A stretch of DNA of 64,000 nt from Planctomycetota bacterium. Lineage in GTDB: Bacteria > Planctomycetota > UBA11346. The notes beneath the pieces were generated by a model. The model had not been told where the DNA came from. It made no database searches and worked only from the letters and a program-made list of their open reading frames with translations. The position numbers and the translations under genes were made by a program. The stretch spans positions 1-64,000 of the forward strand of contig JANWWU010000022.1 in NCBI GenBank assembly GCA_025055595.1, read 5' to 3'. Below are positions 46,760-55,407 of the stretch, in pieces. Position 1 is the stretch's first letter, and each line of letters opens with the position of its first letter.

Positions 46760-48475
46760 ATGCCACAGGCCACCGCCGCTTCTGAAGCCCCAACGCTGGC
46801 CGACAAGCTCCGCCGCATCATCGAGGAGTTGGAAGCCCGCTACGGCCCCTACCAGCCGCCGCCTTCCAACGATCTCGTCGCCTCGCTGGTGTTCCAGCAC
46901 CTCGAGCTCGGGGTCGAGCAGGCGCGCGCGCGCGCGGCGATGGAGCGCCTGCTCAACGAGTTCATCGACTGGAACGATCTGCGCGTAGCGACGGTCCGCG
47001 ACATCGAAGACACGCTGGGCCGCGACTACCCCCAGGTCCGCGAGCGCGCCGAGGACATCCACCACCTGTTGGCCAACTTGCATACGGCCTTCCGCCGCTT
47101 CGACCTGCGCGAAGCGTTGATGGGCGATGGCATCGAGACCCTGCGCGCGCTGCCCGATGTCAGCACCCTGCGCCGCGACTTCGTCGATCGCGCGCTGCTG
47201 CAGGCGCTCGGCATGAAGGTCTTCCCCTGCGATGAGGAGCAGCTGCGCGTGCTCAAAGCGATGGGCGGCTGCCCCAAGTCATGGAGCCTGGCGATCGCGC
47301 AGCGGCGCATCGAGGAAGCGCTCGAGCTTGTGGAGCTCGACCGCCTGAGCCGCGTGCTGCGCGAGGCCGCCGAGCAGGCGCGCCGCGAGCACGAAGCGAC
47401 GGACCCCGCGAACAGCGAGGAAGATATGGGAGACGAGGAAGTGATCGAAGACGAGACGAACGCGAAGAACGCCGGCGAGCAGCGCGATGCGGAAGCGTCG
47501 ACGGCGACCGAACCGAAGCAGGGACCTGCCGATGCCGGCCAGAGCGACCTCGCGGAGCCATCGGCTGCTGGCAAGCCGACAGATGCTCAGCCGTCCGTCG
47601 ACACGGCGACGCCCAGCGCGACGGCGGCGAGAGACCATTCGACAGCGCCGACGAGCGCTTCGTCTCCGGCAACGGGCGAGCCCGCGCCGCAGCCGGCAAG
47701 CGTGACGGCTGAGCAGCCGCGGGCCGAGCGCAGCGAGCGCCGGCCGCGTTCTGCGGCCCGCCGCCGGGAAGCGAGTGCCGCGCAAAGCGCCGAGCAGCAG
47801 CCGCAGCCAATGTCTGCAACGGAATCGCCGATGGCGCCGCCGCCGCAAGCCGCCCATGAGCTTCCAGCCCCCGCGCCGGCCGCGCCGCAGGCCTCACGTC
47901 GCGCCGCAGCGTCGGAGCCGGCGGCGACACGCAGCGTCGCTCCGCAGCCTGGTTCCAGTACGCCAACGACGTCGGCCTCCTCCCTTGCGGCGGCGCCGCA
48001 AGCCGCGACGGCCGCGGGCGCGAAGGCGCGGCGCAGCCAGCCGGCAACGGCAAGCAAGACGCCCGCTCAGTCCTCGCCTCCCAGTGCTGCTGCGGGTCAG
48101 CGCTCGGGCTCAGCGACGCCGCGAGCGGTCGCAGCGCAGTCCGCAGCGCGCGCGGGCAGCCAGTCCCGGCAGGCAGCGCGTCCGGCGGCGCGCGCGCAGC
48201 AGCCGGCCAGCAAGCGGCTGTCGCAGACCAAGGCGGGCGCCACGAAGGCCGCGGCGGCCAAGCCGGGGCGGGTCGCGGCGCGCGCGGCCAAGGCGGGAGC
48301 CAAGCCGCCGCGGGCGACGAGCCGTCCGACGACCAGGCCGAGCAAGGCGGCCAAGCCGAACAAGCTGAGCAAGCCGAAGCCGAAGCAGCCGCAGAAGCCG
48401 TCGAAGTCAGCTCGGCCGAGCGGGGCCAAGGCGCGCCAGGCGACGACGAAGGGCAGCAAGCGCCGCGCCACCTGA
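46760..48475 (+). CDS. HhH-GPD (endonuclease III)-like domain with long Ala/Pro/Lys-rich histone H1-like tail
   Basis: N-terminal NDLVASLVFQHLELGVEQARARAAMERLL...LRALPDVSTLRRDFVDRALLQALGMKVFPCDEEQLRVLKAMG; C-terminal KAGATKAAAAKPGRVAARAAKAGAKPPRATSRPTTRPSKAAKPNKLSKPKPKQPQKPSK. Confidence 0.65.
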   Translation: MPQATAASEAPTLADKLRRIIEELEARYGPYQPPPSNDLVASLVFQHLELGVEQARARAAMERLLNEFIDWNDLRVATVRDIEDTLGRDYPQVRERAEDIHHLLANLHTAFRRFDLREALMGDGIETLRALPDVSTLRRDFVDRALLQALGMKVFPCDEEQLRVLKAMGGCPKSWSLAIAQRRIEEALELVELDRLSRVLREAAEQARREHEATDPANSEEDMGDEEVIEDETNAKNAGEQRDAEASTATEPKQGPADAGQSDLAEPSAAGKPTDAQPSVDTATPSATAARDHSTAPTSASSPATGEPAPQPASVTAEQPRAERSERRPRSAARRREASAAQSAEQQPQPMSATESPMAPPPQAAHELPAPAPAAPQASRRAAASEPAATRSVAPQPGSSTPTTSASSLAAAPQAATAAGAKARRSQPATASKTPAQSSPPSAAAGQRSGSATPRAVAAQSAARAGSQSRQAARPAARAQQPASKRLSQTKAGATKAAAAKPGRVAARAAKAGAKPPRATSRPTTRPSKAAKPNKLSKPKPKQPQKPSKSARPSGAKARQATTKGSKRRAT

Positions 48476-48484
48476 GGAGACCGG

Positions 48485-49225
48485 ATGGCGCTGCGTTCCG
48501 GTCGCTACCACAATGTCAGGCACCAGAAGGATGCCGCGGACCGCAAGCGGGCCGCGGTCTGGGCCAAGCTGGCGGTGCAGATCGCTTCGGCAGTGCAGCT
48601 GGGTGGCAGCGGCAGGCCCGAGGACAATCCCCGCCTGCGCCTGGCGATCGCTCGCGCTCGCGCGGCGGAGATGAGCAGCGAGGCGATCGAGCGGGCGATC
48701 CGCAAGGGCCTGGGCCAGGGCGGCGAGGGGGCGCGCGCGCTGTGCGAGCTGACCTACGAAGGCTACGCCGCGGGCGGGGTCGCGGTCGTCGTCGACGCCG
48801 TGACCGACAACCGCAACCGCACGGCGCCGGAGATCAAGAAGCTCTTCGAGGTGCACGGCGGCGCGCTTGGCACCCCGGGCTGCGTCGCATGGCAGTTCCG
48901 CACGCGCGCCTGCTGCCTGGTCGCCGAGGCCAGCGAGGAACGGGTCCTCGAGGCGCTGCTCGCCGCTCGCGCCGAGGTCGAGGATCTCCTGTGCCACGCT
49001 GGAGGCGTCGAGGTGATCGCCGAGCCTCAGCACTACGATGCGCTGGTCAGGGCGCTGACAGCGGCGGACCTGCAGGTGCGCGAGGCCGATATCGTCCGCA
49101 TGCCGGAATGCACGGTGCCGCTCGCCGATCAGGCGACGGCGCACAGCGTCCAAGCACTGCTTGTCGCCCTCGACGAGCATCCCGATGTGCAGGCCGTCTA
49201 TCATAACGCCGAGCTCTCGGTCTGA
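48485..49225 (+). CDS. yebC: YebC/PmpR-family protein
   Basis: KRAAVWAKLAVQIASAVQ, NPRLRLAIARARAAEMSSEAIERAIRKG, YEGYAAGGVAVVVDAVTDNRNRTAPEIKKLFEVHGG. Confidence 0.92.
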   Translation: MALRSGRYHNVRHQKDAADRKRAAVWAKLAVQIASAVQLGGSGRPEDNPRLRLAIARARAAEMSSEAIERAIRKGLGQGGEGARALCELTYEGYAAGGVAVVVDAVTDNRNRTAPEIKKLFEVHGGALGTPGCVAWQFRTRACCLVAEASEERVLEALLAARAEVEDLLCHAGGVEVIAEPQHYDALVRALTAADLQVREADIVRMPECTVPLADQATAHSVQALLVALDEHPDVQAVYHNAELSV

Positions 49226-49281
49226 TCGATTGACGCGAATCCCGCGGCGATAAACTTCTCCCCTCGCTTTCGGAGTTGGTC

Positions 49282-49539
49282 ATGGCCCGCGGTCAGCACC
49301 GTTTCTATCACATCCGCCTGCTCGCCGAGCGGCGGATGCGCGCCGAGACCTACGCGCGCAATGCCCCGCAGAACGCCAAGGAGAAGGCGCGGCGCGACCG
49401 CCGCATGCAGGCGCTGGCCGCGCGGCAGCTGGCGGCCGGCGTTCCCCTGTCGCCGGCGGTGCAGAGCTGGGTCTCGCGCCGCGCCGGCAAGCCGTTCCGC
49501 AAGCTCAGCGCCGAGGAAGTCGCGCGCGCGATCGGCTGA
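49282..49539 (+). CDS. Small basic protein, unknown function
   Basis: MARGQHRFYHIRLLAERRMRAETYARNAPQNAKEKARRDRRMQALAARQLAAGVPLSPAVQSWVSRRAGKPFRKLSAEEVARAIG; fills the gap between yebC and GNAT gene. Confidence 0.55.
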   Translation: MARGQHRFYHIRLLAERRMRAETYARNAPQNAKEKARRDRRMQALAARQLAAGVPLSPAVQSWVSRRAGKPFRKLSAEEVARAIG

Positions 49540-49542
49540 GCG

Positions 49543-50079
49543 CTACTCCGCCGCGAGCTTGCGCAGCCACTCGCCGCTGAGCCGATAGGTCGTCCACGCG
49601 CTGTTGGGCGTCGCGCCATGACGCTCGAAGAACTCGATCGCGACGGTGTTCCACAGCAGCACGGTGAACTCGACGCGGCCGAGCTTGCGCTCGGTCGCGA
49701 TCTTGGCGATGTGCTTGAGCATCGCGGTCGCGATGCCCTTGTTGCGGTGCTCCTCGCGGACGAAGATGTCCTCGAGGTACAGGCCGCGCCGCGCGCTGAA
49801 GGTCGCATAGGTCTGGAAGAACACGGCAAAGCCGACGGGACGATTGTCGAGGAAGGCGATCACCGCCTCCATCACGCGATCCGGACGCGACAGCTCCTCG
49901 CGCAGGCTCTCGGCGGTCGAGGCGTTCGGCAGGCGCTCGTAGGCCGCGAACGCAGCGATCATTTCGTTGAGAATCTCGGCATCGGCGGCGGTAGCGGAGC
50001 GGATGGTCAGTCCCGGCACAGTGCGCGTAGCCACGATCGTGCTCCTGCGCGCATCCTCCCCAGCGAGCACATCCTGCAA
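49543..50079 (-). CDS. GNAT-family N-acetyltransferase
   Basis: LTIRSATAADAEILNEMI, LYLEDIFVREEHRNKGIATAMLKHIAKIATERKLGRVEFTVLLWNTVAIEFFERHGA. Confidence 0.92.
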   Translation of the reverse strand: MQDVLAGEDARRSTIVATRTVPGLTIRSATAADAEILNEMIAAFAAYERLPNASTAESLREELSRPDRVMEAVIAFLDNRPVGFAVFFQTYATFSARRGLYLEDIFVREEHRNKGIATAMLKHIAKIATERKLGRVEFTVLLWNTVAIEFFERHGATPNSAWTTYRLSGEWLRKLAAE

Positions 50080-50129
50080 GGGCGCCAGCTTGTCGCTTGG
50101 CGCGACAGCGCGACCGCGACGATGCTTCC

Positions 50130-51482
50130 ATGGCAGCGGTGCGCGCGGCGCTGATCAGCCTCGGGTGCGCGAAGAATCTCAGCGACTCCGAGCGCCTGGT
50201 CGGCGAACTGAAGGGCCTCGGCATCGCGCTGACCGATCGCCTGGAAGCGGCCGACCTCGTCCTGATCAACACCTGCGGCTTCATCGAGCCCGCCAAGCAG
50301 GAGTCGATCGAGCGCATCCTCGGCGCGGCGCAGGCGCGGCGCCCGGGAGCGAAGCTGTTCGTCGCCGGCTGCCTGACCGAGCGCTATCTCGAGGCGCTGC
50401 GTGCCGAGCTTCCCGAGGTCGATGTCTGGGTGCCCTTTGCCGACTACAGCCGCTTCGCCGACCTCGTGCGGCGGCATGTTCCCGGCCTGCCGGAGCATCG
50501 CCTGCGCCACGACGAGCGCGTGCAGCTGACGCCGCCGCACTATGCCTACCTGAAGATCGCCGAGGGTTGCGACAACGACTGCAACTTCTGCGCGATCCCG
50601 CGGTTTCGCGGGCGGCATCGCAGCCGGCCCTTCGCCGAGCTGGTCGAGGAGGCGCGCGCGCTGCAGCGCCGCGGCGTGCGCGAGATCATCCTGATCAGCC
50701 AGCACCTCGACTACTATCATCGCGATCTCGACGGCCAGGCGCGCCTGCCGCAGCTGGTGCGCGCGATCGCCGCCGCTGCGCCCCAGTCTTGGATCCGCCT
50801 GCACTACTGCTACCCCAACGATTTCAGCGACGAGCTGATCGCGGCGATGGCCGAGACGCCGAATGTCTGCCGCTATGTCGACATGCCGCTGCAGCATGCC
50901 AGCGACCGCATGCTGGCGGTGATGGGCCGGCGGACGACGCGCGCGCGCATCGTCGAACGGCTCGACGCGATCGTCCGCGCGATGCCCGACGCCGTACTGC
51001 GCACCGCCTTCATCGTCGGGCATCCCGGCGAGCGGCCGACGGATGTCGCCTGCCTCGAGCGCTTCATCGCCGAGGGGCGCTTCGACCACGGCGGGGTCTT
51101 CGCCTACAGCGACGAGGAAGGGACGGTGTCGGCGCGCATGCCGAAGAAGCTGTCGCCGCGGACGATCGCCGCGCGCCGGCGCCGCATCGAGCGCGCGCTG
51201 GCGCAGGCCCTGGCAGAGCGCGCCGCACGCTGGCTCGGCCAGGAACTGACGGTGCTCGTCGACGCCGCGCGCGACTTCGGGCTCTTCGCCTGCCGCCACT
51301 ACGGTCAGTCTCCTGGCGTCGATAGCGTCGTCCTGGTCGAGGACGACCGCCTGCAGCCGGGGATGTGGGCGCGCGTGCGAGTGCGCGGCCTGCGCGGCCT
51401 CGACCTGCTCGCCGACTGCCTGGAGCGCGACGCCGCTGCGCCCTTTCTGGAAGCTCCAGCATGCCGCGCTGGGCTCTCTTGA
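50130..51482 (+). CDS. rimO: Ribosomal protein S12 methylthiotransferase
   Basis: ALISLGCAKNLSDSERLVGEL, NTCGFIEPAKQESIERIL, CDNDCNFCAIPRFRGRHRSR, DMPLQHASDRMLAVMGR. Confidence 0.94.
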   Translation: MAAVRAALISLGCAKNLSDSERLVGELKGLGIALTDRLEAADLVLINTCGFIEPAKQESIERILGAAQARRPGAKLFVAGCLTERYLEALRAELPEVDVWVPFADYSRFADLVRRHVPGLPEHRLRHDERVQLTPPHYAYLKIAEGCDNDCNFCAIPRFRGRHRSRPFAELVEEARALQRRGVREIILISQHLDYYHRDLDGQARLPQLVRAIAAAAPQSWIRLHYCYPNDFSDELIAAMAETPNVCRYVDMPLQHASDRMLAVMGRRTTRARIVERLDAIVRAMPDAVLRTAFIVGHPGERPTDVACLERFIAEGRFDHGGVFAYSDEEGTVSARMPKKLSPRTIAARRRRIERALAQALAERAARWLGQELTVLVDAARDFGLFACRHYGQSPGVDSVVLVEDDRLQPGMWARVRVRGLRGLDLLADCLERDAAAPFLEAPACRAGLS

Positions 51483-52117
51483 TCGCTGTGCTCGCGGTGC
51501 TCGGCTGCCAGCGCGCCGCGCCGCCGGCCGCGCCGCAGTTCGGCAGCATCGGCGCGTTCGCCGCGAGCATCCTGCTGCAGACCCGCGCGCCCGACGGCGA
51601 GGGCGAGGTGTTCACCGTGCGCCTGTGGCGGGCGGCGCAGGGCGATGCCCGCCTGCGCGTGCAGAAGCTCGATGTCGATCTCATCGATGGGCTGCTGCGC
51701 CGCGACGGCTCCTTCATCGCGTGGTCGCCGCGCGAGCGGGTGGCGACCAGCGGCGGCGCGGACGCGGCGCCGCCGCTGCTGGCCGATGTCCGCTGGCTGC
51801 TGCGCGAGCTCGCCGAGGGTCCGGAAGAGACCGGCGTCGCGGACCGCGACGCCGAGGGCCGACCGCTGGCGCGCGTCATCGGCGAGCGCCGCATCGTCTA
51901 TGCGCGGTGGCAGGACTACGATGGGCGCTGGCGACCGAGTCTGATCCGCATCGTCGAGCGCGATGGCCGCCAGATCGCGATGCGGCTGAAGGCGCTCGAC
52001 ATCGTGCCCGCGATCAGCGCCGAGCGCCTGCGGCTGAGCGTGCCGGAGGATGCCGCCGTCGTCGCGCCCGCGGCGTTCCTCGAGCGGATCGCCGGTTCAG
52101 AAAGCAGCGTGCGTTGA
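51461..52117 (+). CDS. Putative lipoprotein, unknown function
   Basis: Lipobox signal peptide MPRWALLIAVLAVLGCQRAA; overlaps rimO end. Confidence 0.6.
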   Translation: MPRWALLIAVLAVLGCQRAAPPAAPQFGSIGAFAASILLQTRAPDGEGEVFTVRLWRAAQGDARLRVQKLDVDLIDGLLRRDGSFIAWSPRERVATSGGADAAPPLLADVRWLLRELAEGPEETGVADRDAEGRPLARVIGERRIVYARWQDYDGRWRPSLIRIVERDGRQIAMRLKALDIVPAISAERLRLSVPEDAAVVAPAAFLERIAGSESSVR

Positions 52118-52975
52118 CGACGGCAGCCCGAAATCGGTAGCGCTGACCTCGGCGAGCGCCTCGTCGCGGACCGTGAAGCCGTGCCACAGCAGGCCCTGGC
52201 CGTCGGGCAGGGTCGGCGCGCCGCGCAGCGCGCCTTGAACATAGGCCTTGGCGCCGAGGATCGCCTCGCGCAGGCTGTCGCCCTTGGCGAGGCAGGCGGT
52301 GATCGCTGCGCTGTGCGCGCAGCCCGTGCCGGCGATCTTGCTGCGCGGCACGGTCGGGCTCTCGAAGTGGCTGATGCCGTCGAGCGCGGCGAGCAGATCG
52401 ATGTGCCGTCCGCCGATGCCGCCGCCGGTGACGAGGATCGGACAGCCGTAGCGCGCGCGCAGCCGCGTCGCCGCCTCCTCCATGTCGGCGATGTCCAGGC
52501 ACTCGTCCATGCCAGCGAGCATCGCCGCCTCCAGGCGGTTGGGAGTGGCGAGGGTGCCGAGCGGCAGCAGCTGCTCGCACAGGCCGCGGATCACCGCGGG
52601 GTTGGTCAACGGCACGCCCTGGCTGGTCAGGATGATCGGATCGATGACGACCGGCACGCGGGACTGCGCGCGCAACCACTGTTCGACCACCGCGATCAGG
52701 TGAGCCTCCGGGATGTAGCCGATCTTCACTGCTCGTATCGGCAAGCTGCTGGCGAGCGTCTCGAGCTGCGCGCGCAGCTGCTCGGCGCTCGTCTGCATGC
52801 AGACCTGCACGCGGCACAGGGCGGCTTCGCGGCGCTGCGTGATGACGGAGGTGGCCGCTGCCGCGCCATAACAGCTGAGCGCCATGAACACCTTGATATC
52901 GGCGAGAACCCCCGTGCTGCCGGCACCATCGATGGTGCCGATCGCCACGCACACCGGATAGGGGAAATGCCCCAT
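52097..52975 (-). CDS. thiD: ThiD/PdxK-like hydroxymethylpyrimidine/pyridoxine kinase
   Basis: GTIDGAGSTGVLADIKVFMALSCYGAAAATSVI, KIGYIPEAHLI, TPNRLEAAML, GTGCAHSAAITACLAKGDSL. Confidence 0.85.
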   Translation of the reverse strand: MGHFPYPVCVAIGTIDGAGSTGVLADIKVFMALSCYGAAAATSVITQRREAALCRVQVCMQTSAEQLRAQLETLASSLPIRAVKIGYIPEAHLIAVVEQWLRAQSRVPVVIDPIILTSQGVPLTNPAVIRGLCEQLLPLGTLATPNRLEAAMLAGMDECLDIADMEEAATRLRARYGCPILVTGGGIGGRHIDLLAALDGISHFESPTVPRSKIAGTGCAHSAAITACLAKGDSLREAILGAKAYVQGALRGAPTLPDGQGLLWHGFTVRDEALAEVSATDFGLPSSTHAAF

Positions 52976-53028
52976 GCTGCCCCCTCATCTTCCACTGCCG
53001 AAGTCGAGATCAAAAACATTGACTCTGC

Positions 53029-53046
53029 GCAGTACGCCTGTACTGC
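53029..53046. repeat. Perfect inverted repeat, 7-bp arms, 4-nt spacer
   Basis: GCAGTAC-gcct-GTACTGC. Confidence 0.7.
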
Positions 53047-53075
53047 ACCGCCTGCAGCACGCTGCCCGCGCGGGT

Positions 53076-53300
53076 TCAGGGCCGCTGTTCGGCCTCGAAA
53101 CGCCGCAGGGCTTCCGGGCTGATCTGCACCTGGTCGACGCGCGGCGCGGGCGGGGTCTGCACGACCTGCTGCCCCGCGGCCGCGATCGAGCCGAGCAGGC
53201 GCTCGATGACGGCCTTGGACAGCTGCTGCCCGGCGCGGGCGGCGCCGATCGATGCGGCTTGCCCGGTGACGCCGTTCACGGAGAGGATGGTATCCGCCAT
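53076..53300 (-). CDS. Small uncharacterised protein (74 aa)
   Basis: MADTILSVNGVTGQAASIGAARAGQQLSKAVIERLLGSIAAAGQQVVQTPPAPRVDQVQISPEALRRFEAEQRP; DxVQISPEA C-terminal motif. Confidence 0.5.
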   Translation of the reverse strand: MADTILSVNGVTGQAASIGAARAGQQLSKAVIERLLGSIAAAGQQVVQTPPAPRVDQVQISPEALRRFEAEQRP

Positions 53301-53327
53301 ACGGCAGTCAGTATACCAAGGACGACG

Positions 53328-54659
53328 ATGACGGCAAGCTCCGAACTCGGCCGCGCGCCGCCGCTGAGCGTCTCGGCCCTGACGCATCTCATCACCCATG
53401 CGCTGTACAACCTTGGCAGCGTGGCCGTGATCGGCGAGCTCTCCCAGGTCAAGGTGGCGGCGAGCGGCCATCTCTACGGCACGCTCAAAGACGAGCAGGC
53501 GGTGCTCAACATCGTGATCTGGCGCAGCCAGCTCGCCCGCCTCGGGCGCATCCCGCAGGAAGGCAGCCGGGTCATCGTCCACGGCCAGCTCGATGTCTAC
53601 CCCGCGCGCGGCAGCTATCAGCTGATCGTCCAGCGCCTGCTGCCGGCCGGGGCGGGGGAGCTGGCGGCGCGCCTCGAGCAGCTCAAGCAGCGGCTGGCGG
53701 CAGAGGGCCTCTTCGCCGAAGAGCGCAAGCGCCCCTTGCCCTTCCTGCCGCGCGCCGTCGGTCTGGCGACCGCTGCGAACTCGGCGGCCCTCGCCGACCT
53801 GCTCGAGGGCATTCGCCGCCGCTTTCCGACGATGCCGGTCGTCCTCGCGCCCTGCCTCGTGCAGGGCGAGGGCGCCGCAGCCTCGATCGTCGCCGCCCTG
53901 CAGCGGCTCGCGGCGCACCCCGAGGTCGATGTCATCGTCTGCGGCCGTGGCGGTGGCTCGCTCGAAGACCTCTGGGCGTTCAACGAAGAGCCCGTCGTGC
54001 GGGCGATCGCCGGCTGCCCCAAGCCGGTGGTCAGCGCCGTCGGTCATGAGACGGACTGGACCCTCGCCGACCTGGCGGCCGATGTCCGGGCGAAGACGCC
54101 GACGGCGGCCGGCGAGCTGGTGGTGCCGGTGCTGGCGGACCTGCTGGCGGCGCTCGCCGAGCGCCGACAACGCCTGCAGGCGGCCATCGACCGCAGCCTG
54201 TCCGAGGCCCAGGCGCGCCTCGCCGCGCTTGCCGCTCACCGCGCCTTGCAGTCGCCGCACTACCAGGTCGCGCTGCGCCAGCAGCGCCTCGATGAGCTGG
54301 CAGGCCAGCTTGAGGCGACCTGGCAGCGGCGCTGGACGGCGGCCAACGCTGAGCTGGTCACGCTCAGCGCGCGCCTGCATGCCCTGTCGCCGCTTGCGGT
54401 GCTGGCGCGCGGCTATGCGATCGCGCGCCGGTCGCACGCCGGGGTGCTCAGGCGGGTCGCCGATGCACCGCTTTTACACTTCACTGGCTGGGCCGCGCAC
54501 GCCGACATGCTCCGGCAGCTCGCCGATGCACCGCTGGGCACCACGATCGAGGTCCGCTTGCGCGACGGCTGGCTCGAGGCGCAGGTGACGGGGCATCGAC
54601 CCTTGAGCGCCTGGGAGGCGCAGCTGTCCGCTGCCGGGGAGCACGATGCCGAGCCGTGA
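53328..54659 (+). CDS. xseA: Exodeoxyribonuclease VII large subunit
   Basis: VIGELSQVKVAASGHLYGTLKDEQAVLNIVIWRS, CGRGGGSLEDLWAFNEEPVVRAIAGCPKPVVSAVGHETDWTLADLAADVRAKTPTAAGELVVP. Confidence 0.95.
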   Translation: MTASSELGRAPPLSVSALTHLITHALYNLGSVAVIGELSQVKVAASGHLYGTLKDEQAVLNIVIWRSQLARLGRIPQEGSRVIVHGQLDVYPARGSYQLIVQRLLPAGAGELAARLEQLKQRLAAEGLFAEERKRPLPFLPRAVGLATAANSAALADLLEGIRRRFPTMPVVLAPCLVQGEGAAASIVAALQRLAAHPEVDVIVCGRGGGSLEDLWAFNEEPVVRAIAGCPKPVVSAVGHETDWTLADLAADVRAKTPTAAGELVVPVLADLLAALAERRQRLQAAIDRSLSEAQARLAALAAHRALQSPHYQVALRQQRLDELAGQLEATWQRRWTAANAELVTLSARLHALSPLAVLARGYAIARRSHAGVLRRVADAPLLHFTGWAAHADMLRQLADAPLGTTIEVRLRDGWLEAQVTGHRPLSAWEAQLSAAGEHDAEP

Positions 54660-55407
54660 GCGCAGCGCCGCGGTTCCGGGGGCGGGCTCGGTGGACCCCG
54701 CCGACCATCCGCCGCTGCCGCTGCCGGATGCCGACTGGGACTGGCTGCGCGAGCGCTGCGCCGCCCTCGGCCTGCCTGATCCCGCGCCCTGGCGGGAGAC
54801 CCTCGCAGCCCTCTACGGTCACCTCGTCGGCGTCAACCGCTGGCTGAATCTGACGACCGTCACCAGCCCGCGCGACTGGCTGAAGTGGCATGTGCTCGAC
54901 AGCTGGAGCGGGCTGCGCGCCGCGGCCCTGCGCGCCGTGCAGTCTGGGGCCTTGGCTGTCGACCTCGGCTCGGGCGGCGGCTACCCCGGCCTGCCGCTGG
55001 CGCTGGCGCTCCCGCATCTGCGCTGGTTGCTCATCGATGCTCGCCGCAAGAAGGCCGAGTTTCTCGGCGCCGCGGCGCGCCTGCTGGGTCCCTGGGTCGG
55101 CGCCCGGCACCTGCGCGGCGACTGCGTCCCGCACGCCGCTCCCGAGCTGCATCGCGCTTGCCAGCTGGTCGTCAACCGCGCGATGGGCCCGGCCGACGCC
55201 GTGTTGCCGCAGGCCGCGCCGCTGCTGGCGGAGGGCGGGCTGCTCGTCGTCTGGAAGGGTCCGGCCTTCCTCGGCAGCGAGCGCGATCGCGCGGCCGGCG
55301 TCGCGCCGCGCTGGGGGTTCCGGGTGGCCGACGTGACGGGCCTGCGCCTCGAGGACGGGGATCCCGAGCGCTATCTCGTCACTTACCGCCGGGTGGGGGG
55401 GCGCTGA
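54646..55407 (+). CDS. rsmG: 16S rRNA (guanine-527-N7) methyltransferase
   Basis: NRWLNLTTVTSPRDWLKWHVLDSWSGL, AVDLGSGGGYPGLPLALALPHLRWLLIDARRKKAEFL, NRAMGPADAVLPQAAPLL. Confidence 0.92.
   Translation: MPSRERSAAVPGAGSVDPADHPPLPLPDADWDWLRERCAALGLPDPAPWRETLAALYGHLVGVNRWLNLTTVTSPRDWLKWHVLDSWSGLRAAALRAVQSGALAVDLGSGGGYPGLPLALALPHLRWLLIDARRKKAEFLGAAARLLGPWVGARHLRGDCVPHAAPELHRACQLVVNRAMGPADAVLPQAAPLLAEGGLLVVWKGPAFLGSERDRAAGVAPRWGFRVADVTGLRLEDGDPERYLVTYRRVGGR

Noticed and set aside
47405-48475. Idea that the Ala/Pro/Lys-rich tail of the endonuclease III-like gene is a mis-called non-coding repeat region
   Set aside because: The frame stays open for over 1 kb with an H1-like amino-acid pattern and ends just before the yebC SD, consistent with real coding sequence.
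53076-53300. FlgM anti-sigma factor call for the 74-aa gene
   Set aside because: The DxVQISPEA motif is only loosely reminiscent; there is no clear FlgM C-terminal helix pattern, so it is left as uncharacterised.
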